Assembly (NCBI GenBank): GCA_900552705.1
Contig: USAX01000097.1
Coordinates: 1-7,198 of the forward strand
Source of the DNA: an uncultured Collinsella sp.
GTDB lineage: Bacteria > Actinomycetota > Coriobacteriia > Coriobacteriales > Coriobacteriaceae
Direction of reading: 5' to 3'
Length of the DNA stretch: 7,198 nt
In this document: positions 1 through 4,745 of the stretch, piece after piece
How the letters are laid out: each line of letters begins with the position of its first letter
How positions within the stretch are numbered: the stretch's first letter is position 1
Translations under genes and position numbers: made by a program
The notes under the pieces: model-generated
What the model saw: only the letters and a program-made list of their open reading frames with translations
The model's database searches: none
What the model was told of the DNA's origin: nothing

Positions 1-734
1 CCCTCGACGCCGTTAAACCCAAACAGCATGTCGAGCGCCTGGATGTACCACGGCGCGTCCTTGCCGACTTCTTCGATTTCCTTGGCCACTTCGCTGGCCT
101 TCTTGGCGTTTGAGGACTTTTTGCTCGACGACGAGTCCGAATCGTCGTCCAAGCCTAGCACGTCAATCTTCTTCTCGCCGGGCATCACCAGGCCCAGGTC
201 CTCGGACGCCGCGTCCTTGATACCCTCCTCCGAGAGCAGCTTGTCGACGCTTTTTTGCAGCTCATCATTGTATTGCTGGCGAATCTCGACCTGCTTGGCC
301 AAGATGTCGTTCGAGCGTTTTGCAACGTACAGGTCGCGCACGGGGAAATACAGGCTCACGAGCGCCAGAGTCACCACGATACCGATAAACAGCGGACGCA
401 GAGAGCCATGCGTGAAGTCATAGATCGCCTTGACCACCGCGTTGTCGTTGGCGTAATGCATAAAGTCCGAGCCCGAAAGACGGCTCGAAGGTCTGCTCGA
501 TTTGTCGTGTGCCTGAGTCGAGGCACGCGACGCGTGCGATGAACGTGCCGGGCGCACCGGTCCATCTGTCGAAGTATTCACTTGAGCATTGGGGCGCGAG
601 GTACTTGTCGGGCGCTGCGTGGAGCGGTCGACGCCGGCGTAGGCGGACCCACCGAGCTGCACCGTGCGCGCACGGCGAGGCGACGGCTCGCGCGAACCGG
701 CGGAATAGTACCTGTTGTCGTAAATCTGATCCAT
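1..734 (-). CDS. divIC: Septum formation initiator family protein (DivIC/FtsB-like), 3' end cut by window edge
   Basis: Translation from ATG at 734 stays open to position 1 (244 codons and two bases), so the stop lies outside the window. The layout is typical of the bitopic divisome proteins DivIC/FtsB, which bridge FtsL and FtsQ/DivIB at the septum. Residues 1 to about 90 form a Ser/Arg/Thr/Pro-rich, probably disordered cytoplasmic tail. One membrane helix spans about 114-131 (PLFIGIVVTLALVSLYFP). A coiled coil at about 134-168 follows, then the family-like DLGLVMPGEKKI at 179-190. The C-terminal part is an acidic/Ser stretch (196-209), a Lys/Glu helix and an aromatic tail (PWYIQALDMLFGF, 228-240), so probably little is missing. 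AAGG lies 5 bases before the ATG. The position just downstream of eno matches the actinobacterial order mazG-eno-divIC. Assignment to the family is firm; DivIC versus FtsB naming is conventional. Confidence 0.9.
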   Translation of the reverse strand, partial: MDQIYDNRYYSAGSREPSPRRARTVQLGGSAYAGVDRSTQRPTSTSRPNAQVNTSTDGPVRPARSSHASRASTQAHDKSSRPSSRLSGSDFMHYANDNAVVKAIYDFTHGSLRPLFIGIVVTLALVSLYFPVRDLYVAKRSNDILAKQVEIRQQYNDELQKSVDKLLSEEGIKDAASEDLGLVMPGEKKIDVLGLDDDSDSSSSKKSSNAKKASEVAKEIEEVGKDAPWYIQALDMLFGFNGVE

Positions 735-777
735 GTGCGCCTTGTGCGGTTGAGGTTTGTTTGCGCTAAGTCCTTTA

Positions 778-786
778 GTTATAGCA
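778..786 (-). promoter_or_regulatory. Extended -10 promoter candidate for the divIC-like gene
   Basis: Read on the minus strand this is TGCTATAAC, one base off the extended -10 consensus TGnTATAAT. It lies about 44 bases before the ATG at 734 and just after the eno terminator, which is where the septum gene would need a promoter of its own. No good -35 box is visible 16-18 bases upstream, which is common for extended -10 promoters. This is a motif match only. Confidence 0.5.
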
Positions 787-825
787 CGAGCGCCCGCACC
801 GCCTTCGCCAGCCTTTGCTCGACAT

Positions 826-857
826 AAAAAAGGCGCTGAGCCATATGGCCCAGCGCC
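826..857 (-). terminator. Rho-independent terminator of eno
   Basis: On the minus strand an 11-bp stem (GGCGCTGGGCC / GGCTCAGCGCC, one G-U pair) closes an ATAT loop and is followed directly by six T. It begins about 73 bases after the eno stop codon. Stem and T-run are both strong, so enolase transcription should mostly end here rather than run into the septum gene. The plus strand has no T-run after the stem, so it is not bidirectional. Confidence 0.9.
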
Positions 858-929
858 CACAGCGCTTTGCGGCGTCCAGCCAAGGCGGGGCGGAACCGAG
901 TCAGCCTCCCCCTCGCCAAATTCGCCCGT

Positions 930-2219
930 TTAGCGAATGTTGTAGAACGCGGCCTTGCCGGCGTAGCGCGCGCTGCCCTCAAGCTCGTCCTCGATGCGGA
1001 TGAGCTGGTTGTACTTGGCGATACGGTCGCTGCGGCACGGAGCGCCCGACTTGATCTGGCCGGCATTGACGCCCACGACCAGGTCGGCGATCGTGGAATC
1101 CTCGGTCTCGCCGGAGCGGTGGCTCACGATGCAGGCGTAACCGGCCTCCTTGGCGGTCTCGATGGCCTCGAGCGACTCGGTGAGCGTGCCGATCTGGTTG
1201 ACCTTGACCAGGATCGCGTTGGCGGCACCCAACTCGATGCCCTTCTTGAGGCGCTCGGTGTTGGTGACGAACAGGTCGTCGCCCACCAGCTGCACCTTGT
1301 TGCCAATTCGACGGGTAAGCTCGACCCAGCCGTCCCAGTCCTCCTCGGCCATACCATCCTCGATGGAGATGATGGGATAGGTGTCGACGAGCTTCTCCCA
1401 GTAATCAACCATCTGAGCACTCGTGTACTCCACGCCCTCACCCTTGAGCTCGTACATGCCGGTCTCGGCGTTGTAGAACTCGGTCGAGGCCGGGTCCATG
1501 GCGTACATGAAGTCGACGCCGGGCTTAAAGCCAGCCTTCTCGACGGCCTTGGTAATGTACTCGAACGGCTCGGCATTGGTCTTAAGGTTGGGCGCAAAGC
1601 CGCCCTCGTCGCCCACGCCGCCGCCCAGGCCGGCCTCGTGCAGCACGCCCTTGAGGATGTGGTAGACCTCGGCGCACCAACGCAGGCCCTCGGCAAAGCT
1701 CGGGGCGCCCACCGGCATGATCATGAACTCCTGGAAGTCGACGTTATTGTCGGCATGCACGCCGCCGTTGAGGATGTTCATCATGGGCGTGGGCAGCAGA
1801 TGGGCGTTGACGCCGCCCAGGTACTGGTACAGCGAAAGACCCGCCGACTCGGCAGCGGCGCGGGCGACGGCCAGCGACACGCCCAGGATGGCGTTGGCAC
1901 CGAGCTTGGTCTTGTTGGGGGTACCGTCCGCGGCAATCAGCGCGGCATCGACGGCGCGCTGGTCGAAGGCGTCGAGGCCCACGACGGCGTTAGCGCACTC
2001 GTTATTGACGTGCTCGACGGCTTGAGAGACGCCCTTGCCCAGATAGCGACCCTTGTCGCCATCGCGCAGCTCGCAGGCCTCAAAGGCGCCGGTCGAAGCA
2101 CCCGAAGGCACCATTGCGCGGCCAAAGCTGCCGTCCTCGAGCACGACCTCGACCTCGACGGTGGGATTGCCGCGGCTGTCGAGCACCTCGCGACCGTAGA
2201 CGTCCAAAATATCGCTCAT
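930..2219 (-). CDS. eno: Enolase (phosphopyruvate hydratase)
   Basis: Enolase interconverts 2-phosphoglycerate and phosphoenolpyruvate in glycolysis and gluconeogenesis, as a cytosolic Mg-dependent enzyme. The 429-residue product is full length for the bacterial family. It begins with the usual MSDILDVYGREVLDSRGNPT, and the substrate loop PSGASTG is at 38-44. Other landmarks are H155 in NGGVHADN, the general acid/base E205 in GDEGGFAP, metal ligands D242, E287 (SIEDGM) and D314 (GDD), catalytic K339 inside the signature ILVKVNQIGTLTES (336-349), SHRSGETED at 366-374 and K390. No key residue is missing. AGGGAG sits 5 bases before the ATG. A terminator of the upstream mazG unit at 2360-2405 and a strong terminator after eno suggest a single-gene transcript. 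The large open frames opposite this gene on the plus strand are codon-bias shadows. Confidence 0.99.
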   Translation of the reverse strand: MSDILDVYGREVLDSRGNPTVEVEVVLEDGSFGRAMVPSGASTGAFEACELRDGDKGRYLGKGVSQAVEHVNNECANAVVGLDAFDQRAVDAALIAADGTPNKTKLGANAILGVSLAVARAAAESAGLSLYQYLGGVNAHLLPTPMMNILNGGVHADNNVDFQEFMIMPVGAPSFAEGLRWCAEVYHILKGVLHEAGLGGGVGDEGGFAPNLKTNAEPFEYITKAVEKAGFKPGVDFMYAMDPASTEFYNAETGMYELKGEGVEYTSAQMVDYWEKLVDTYPIISIEDGMAEEDWDGWVELTRRIGNKVQLVGDDLFVTNTERLKKGIELGAANAILVKVNQIGTLTESLEAIETAKEAGYACIVSHRSGETEDSTIADLVVGVNAGQIKSGAPCRSDRIAKYNQLIRIEDELEGSARYAGKAAFYNIR

Positions 2220-2271
2220 GTTGTCTCCCTCTCACTTGGAAACGGGTTGAATGCTTGGCGACCGGCTGACC

Positions 2272-2288
2272 GCGCACCGTCGGTGCGC
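2272..2288. repeat. Perfect 8-bp inverted repeat in the eno leader
   Basis: GCGCACCG and CGGTGCGC flank a single central base. As RNA it could form a 6-7-bp GC-rich hairpin with a 3-5-base loop. As DNA it is a compact dyad that could bind a dimeric regulator. It lies about 53 bases before the eno start codon, inside the likely 5' untranslated region, and is not followed by a T-run, so it is not a terminator. Its role is unknown. Confidence 0.5.
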
Positions 2289-2293
2289 CTCCG

Positions 2294-2338
2294 TAAGTTA
2301 GCCATGTCGCACTTTTTGCATTATGCCCTAAGTTAGCC
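2294..2338 (-). promoter_or_regulatory. Putative eno promoter region with a 10-bp direct repeat
   Basis: The minus strand carries CATAAT (2325-2320), a plausible -10 box about 100 bases before the eno ATG, but no convincing -35 box. The word GGCTAACTTA occurs twice in the same orientation, at 2338-2329 and 2303-2294, 35 bp apart. One copy falls just upstream of the -10 and the other just after the expected start point. Such an arrangement suits a regulator binding on both sides of the core promoter, but the sequence does not show this. GGCTAACTTA loosely resembles half of a DtxR/IdeR box, and the other half is not present. Confidence 0.4.
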
Positions 2339-2359
2339 GAGGGATACACTTGATTTTCG

Positions 2360-2405
2360 AAAAATATAGCGGGAACGATAAGGCGCGTCAGCCCGTCGTT
2401 CCCGC
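2360..2405 (-). terminator. Rho-independent terminator after mazG
   Basis: Starting four bases after the mazG stop codon, the minus strand reads GCGGGAACGA, a 17-base loop, then TCGTTCCCGC, giving a perfect 10-bp stem. It is followed by TATATTTTT. The loop can form a further 3-bp inner pairing (GGC/GCC). This ends the larC-yfcE-mazG unit and separates it from eno. Confidence 0.85.
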
Positions 2406-2409
2406 AGTC

Positions 2410-3270
2410 TTACTCCTCCGCCTTTGCGGCATCCCACAGGTCGTTGAGGCCGTGGGTCGAAAGCTCGGCAAGATCCACGTGAGCACCGGCCGCCATCTGC
2501 TCCATCGCAGCCCAGCGACGGCGGAACTTGGCCGTGCTCGCGCGCAGGGCGCTCTCGGCGTCAATCCCCTCTTTGCGCGCGACGTTGACCAAGGCAAAGA
2601 GCAGGTCGCCAAACTCCATCTCGCGCTCAGGCGAGCCGGGAGCCTCGGCCTCAAACTCGGCACGCTCCTCGGCAACCTCGTCCCACACATCCTGGACCGT
2701 CTCCCACTCAAAGCCCACGGCAGCCGCCTTGCGCGACACCTTCTGAGCTTGCATCAGCGCCGGCAGGTGCGTGGGCACGCCGTCGAGCAGGCCTTCGGGC
2801 GCAGCCTCGCCCGCCGCCACAGCCTTGTCCTTGGCAGCCTTCTCGGCAAGCTTGACCTCGTCCCAAATCTTGAGCACCTCGTCGGGGTTGTCGGCATCCG
2901 CATCGCCAAACACGTGCGGGTGGCGGCGAATGAGCTTGGCATCAATATCGCGTGCCACGTCGGCCAGCGTAAACTCGCCGGCGTCCGCCGCAATCTGCGC
3001 ATGCAGCACTACCTGCATGAGTACGTCGCCTAGCTCCTCGCGAAGGTGTGCCGCGTCGTCGGCCTCGATGCAGTCGAGCGCCTCATAGGCCTCCTCGATC
3101 ATGTTCTTACCAATGCTGCGGTGTGTCTGCTCGCGGTCCCACGGACAGCCGTCGGGCTGGCGTAGGCGCCAGATGGTCTGCACCAGATGCTGCAGCTCGG
3201 CCGATGCGTCGACCAGCGTGGACAGATCGCGCGAGCCCTCGGCATTTTGCTGAGCCATGTGCTGCGCCAT
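2410..3270 (-). CDS. mazG: Nucleoside triphosphate pyrophosphohydrolase MazG
   Basis: MazG splits NTPs and dNTPs to the monophosphate and pyrophosphate. It is a cytosolic all-alpha enzyme that clears aberrant nucleotides and can affect the stringent-response pool. The 286-residue product has both MazG domains. The N-terminal domain has the PDGCPWDREQTH signature (39-50), E59, E60 and E63 (IEEAYEAL), and E78/E79/D82 (LREELGDVL). The C-terminal domain has KVSRKAAAVGFEW (177-189), E201, E202 and E205 (EVAEERAEFE), and E219/D222 (EMEFGDLLF). A Lys/Ala/Glu-rich linker (140-160) lies between them. The frame is open up to 3378, but the ATG at 3270 is chosen. It lies two bases after the yfcE stop, has GGAGGAGGA just upstream, and avoids a 106-base overlap with yfcE. 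A second in-frame ATG at 3258 is less well placed. The tight junction suggests translational coupling to yfcE. Confidence 0.97.
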   Translation of the reverse strand: MAQHMAQQNAEGSRDLSTLVDASAELQHLVQTIWRLRQPDGCPWDREQTHRSIGKNMIEEAYEALDCIEADDAAHLREELGDVLMQVVLHAQIAADAGEFTLADVARDIDAKLIRRHPHVFGDADADNPDEVLKIWDEVKLAEKAAKDKAVAAGEAAPEGLLDGVPTHLPALMQAQKVSRKAAAVGFEWETVQDVWDEVAEERAEFEAEAPGSPEREMEFGDLLFALVNVARKEGIDAESALRASTAKFRRRWAAMEQMAAGAHVDLAELSTHGLNDLWDAAKAEE

Positions 3271-3272
3271 GG

Positions 3273-3821
3273 TTAGTCCTCCTCCAGGATCACGTGGCGG
3301 AACGCTCCGCCCTCGTAGATGCCGTAGCTGTGCGTGCCGTCCTTGGGGATGCTCACGCTGCCGGGGTTGAAGAGCCACAGGCCCGGGTGCGCCTCGCTTA
3401 CCTCGTTAACCTTGATGTGCGTGTGACCGTAGACGAGCGCGGAGCCCTCGGGCAGCGCGGGCGCGTGGTCGACGCTGTTGTGCATGCCGGCGCCAAAGAC
3501 GTGGCCGTGCGTCAGGAACAGCTCGCGGCCGGCCTCATCGAACAGCGTGGCGTAGTCGGCCATGACGGGAAAGTCGAGGACCATTTGGTCGACCTCGGCG
3601 TCGCAGTTACCACGTACCGCGATGATGCGGTCGGACAGGGCGTTGAGCAGCGGAATGACGCGCTTGGGGGCGTAATCGCGCGGCAGGTCGTTGCGCGGGC
3701 CGTGGTAGAGCAGGTCACCTAGCAGCACGATGCGGTCGGGCTGTTCGGATTCGATGGCAGTGCACAGGCGCTCGGCCCAGTATGCCGAGCCATGGATGTC
3801 GGAGGCGATGAGGTATTTCAT
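3273..3821 (-). CDS. yfcE: YfcE-type metallophosphoesterase (phosphodiesterase)
   Basis: This is a calcineurin-like metallophosphoesterase of the YfcE/MJ0936 group. Known members hydrolyse artificial phosphodiesters with a two-metal centre, and the natural substrate is unsettled. The 182-residue product matches the family length (E. coli YfcE is about 184). All five metal-binding blocks are present in order: D8-x-H10 in ASDIHGS, G35-D36 (LLGDLLYHGPRN), G71-N72-x-D74 (RGNCDAE), H105 in THGH, and G132-H133-x-H135 (GHTH). No signal peptide or membrane helix is seen, so it is cytosolic. The frame extends back to 3884, but the start at 3821 gives the family-typical MKYLIASDIHGS and has AAAGGA 5 bases upstream. 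The longer form would overlap the end of larC. Its last codons (Glu-Glu-Asp) also form the ribosome binding site of mazG. Confidence 0.93.
   Translation of the reverse strand: MKYLIASDIHGSAYWAERLCTAIESEQPDRIVLLGDLLYHGPRNDLPRDYAPKRVIPLLNALSDRIIAVRGNCDAEVDQMVLDFPVMADYATLFDEAGRELFLTHGHVFGAGMHNSVDHAPALPEGSALVYGHTHIKVNEVSEAHPGLWLFNPGSVSIPKDGTHSYGIYEGGAFRHVILEED
3277..3285 (-). promoter_or_regulatory. Ribosome binding site of mazG inside the yfcE 3' end
   Basis: GGAGGAGGA on the minus strand lies 6 bases before ATG 3270 and is built from the last yfcE codons. It decides the mazG start in favour of 3270 over the upstream in-frame ATG at 3378. It also implies that ribosomes finishing yfcE feed mazG initiation. 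Confidence 0.85.
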
Positions 3822-3876
3822 GGTGGTCCTTTCGGGTGGGTTTGATGGGGCTGGGCGCGGCGTGCCACCGGCCGCG

Positions 3877-4362
3877 TTACTCAAATCGAAGCGCCGCGCT
3901 CTGAGCCGCCTGCATCACGCGCTGGAGCGGCACGTTGTGCACGCGGGCGAGACGGGCGCAATCCTCGTACTCGGGAGCCGCGCGCTCGCTGCCGTCGGGC
4001 AGGGTCGCCACCTTAACAGATACCTCGCCCCAAGGCGTTGTCACCTGCTCGAATCGGCGCGGCAGGCAAACGCGTTCCATCACCTGGCGACGAACGGCGT
4101 TGGTCGTAGTCTCCAAAAAGATAATCGTCTGTAGGCGCTCGATATCCTCGTGCGAGCAGATCACCTGCAACTGCCATCCGGGGCGACCCTTTTTGCAGTA
4201 GAGGGGTAGCCAGTGCACCTCGCGGGCGCCGGCCTCGCGCAGGCGGTCGGCGGCATAGGCGAGTACCTCGGGCGACGCATCGTCGATGTCGCACTCCAGC
4301 TTGACGATGGTCTCGGGCGCATCGGTCTCGCGGGACAGCGGAGATGTACTTCCACGTTGCAT
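3877..4362 (-). CDS. larC: Stand-alone LarC C-terminal domain protein (LarC2-like, nickel insertion family)
   Basis: The 161-residue product resembles only the C-terminal half (LarC2) of LarC, the CTP-dependent cyclometallase that inserts nickel into the pincer nucleotide cofactor of lactate racemase and related enzymes. Matching blocks are ECDIDDASPEVLAYA (23-37), the LREAGAREVHW segment (41-51), LYCKKGRPG (54-62), FLETTTNAVRR (82-92), LPRRFEQVTTPWGEVSVKV (100-118) and PEYEDCARLA (130-139). LarC2 is the part known to bind CTP with metal. Full LarC is about 400 residues, and no LarC1 half is encoded upstream or in another frame. ATG 4362 is chosen: AAAGGA lies 10 bases upstream, and the longer frame to 4470 adds unrelated sequence reaching the inverted repeat. 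Position first in an apparent operon with yfcE (55-base gap) and mazG suggests shared transcription. Family membership is clear; whether it still inserts nickel is not. Confidence 0.85.
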   Translation of the reverse strand: MQRGSTSPLSRETDAPETIVKLECDIDDASPEVLAYAADRLREAGAREVHWLPLYCKKGRPGWQLQVICSHEDIERLQTIIFLETTTNAVRRQVMERVCLPRRFEQVTTPWGEVSVKVATLPDGSERAAPEYEDCARLARVHNVPLQRVMQAAQSAALRFE

Positions 4363-4465
4363 ACAGTCCGGATCCTTTCCGCACGGGCTCGTTTTATTCA
4401 CCCAAACGCTAGCACATCGGACGTGGCACAGGCGTGACTTTCGTCCGTCGTCACCCTCGCCCTCA

Positions 4466-4538
4466 TCCAAACATGTACGTCAGCCTCCAAACATGTCATT
4501 TATTGTCGGTTTTGGAGGCTGACGTACACGTTTTGGAG
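4466..4538. repeat. Perfect 18-bp inverted repeat made of tandem 20-21-bp modules
   Basis: TGTACGTCAGCCTCCAAA at 4474-4491 is repeated exactly inverted at 4511-4528, with a 19-base spacer. Within the left side TCCAAACATGT occurs twice in tandem, at 4466-4476 and 4486-4496 (20-base period). On the right side the inverted equivalent TTTTGGAG occurs at 4510-4517 and 4531-4538 (21-base period). So two tandem modules face two tandem modules. Neither strand has a good T-run after the stem, which argues against a simple terminator. A multi-site operator or a dispersed palindromic element are the leading readings. Confidence 0.85.
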
Positions 4539-4553
4539 CGGGGCCACACACGA

Positions 4554-4610
4554 TCAAAATTGCGCCCGCACTCCGTTCACCACAAAGTTCGCCGCACTCA
4601 ACAATTTTGA
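4554..4610. repeat. 9-bp inverted repeat (TCAAAATTG / CAATTTTGA) upstream of the ABC gene
   Basis: TCAAAATTG at 4554-4562 is exactly inverted at 4602-4610, 39 bases apart. A further 7-bp pair (AAAGTTC at 4584-4590, GAACTTT at 4609-4615) overlaps the right arm. The block is AT-richer than its surroundings and lies upstream of the candidate exporter promoter. It could be an operator pair or chance in AT-rich DNA. Confidence 0.4.
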
Positions 4611-4668
4611 ACTTTCTACGCAGTTCATCGGCTAAAAATTACCATCGGCATACTTACTCGCTGCACGA

Positions 4669-4677
4669 TGTTACTCT
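4669..4677 (+). promoter_or_regulatory. Weak extended -10 candidate for the ABC exporter
   Basis: TGTTACTCT keeps the TG dinucleotide and the most conserved -10 positions (TA...T), and it lies 69 bases before the start codon. No matching -35 box is seen at the usual distance, so this is a tentative placement. Confidence 0.3.
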
Positions 4678-4735
4678 AGTTGCATTTGGCTAACTAAGCG
4701 GCTGCCGAGGACCCCGCCCGGCACCGTTACGGCAT

Positions 4736-4741
4736 AGGAGG
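4736..4741 (+). promoter_or_regulatory. Ribosome binding site of the ABC exporter
   Basis: A perfect AGGAGG lies 4 bases before ATG 4746. This fixes the start and indicates strong initiation. Confidence 0.9.
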
Positions 4742-4745
4742 TTTC

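Larger units (their letters stand above)
4363..4745. other. Divergent intergenic region between larC and the ABC exporter
   Basis: This is the only stretch over 300 bases without a gene. I see no convincing small ORF or RNA gene in it. From left to right it holds the larC leader with its ribosome binding site (4373-4378) and a weak extended -10-like TGCTAGCGT on the minus strand about 50 bases before the larC ATG. A large modular inverted repeat follows (4466-4538), then an AT-richer block with a 9-bp inverted repeat (4554-4610), and finally the ABC leader with a possible -10 (4669-4677). The leader ends in a GC-rich part where TGCCG at 4703-4707 could pair with CGGCA at 4719-4723 or at 4730-4734, close to the ribosome binding site. 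Both divergent genes presumably take their promoters from here. Confidence 0.7.

Noticed and set aside
867..2336. A 489-codon open frame on the plus strand opposite enolase
   Set aside because: It is an antisense shadow of eno. Strong GC codon bias in eno removes stops from the opposite frame. The translation shows low-complexity Gly/Val/Leu/His runs and no family motif, and there is no ribosome binding site at its start.
3271..3378. Upstream extension of mazG to ATG 3378
   Set aside because: It would overlap yfcE by 106 bases and add Arg/His/Pro-rich residues unlike MazG. ATG 3270 has a strong ribosome binding site.
3822..3884. Upstream extension of yfcE to ATG 3884
   Set aside because: It adds 21 residues not seen in YfcE, overlaps the end of larC, and lacks the AAAGGA that precedes ATG 3821.
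4363..4470. Upstream extension of the LarC2-like frame to ATG 4470, considered as a LarC1 remnant
   Set aside because: The extra 36 residues show no LarC resemblance. The start lies in the inverted-repeat region and has no ribosome binding site.
4466..4538. The large inverted repeat as a rho-independent terminator
   Set aside because: The stem is strong, but neither strand has a proper T-run after it (CACGTTTTGG on plus, TGTTTGG on minus). It also lies between divergent starts, where no transcript is expected to end.
4466..4538. The repeated modules as a CRISPR array
   Set aside because: There are only two tandem copies per arm, with no unique spacers of regular length and no cas genes nearby. 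The arms are inverted, not all direct.
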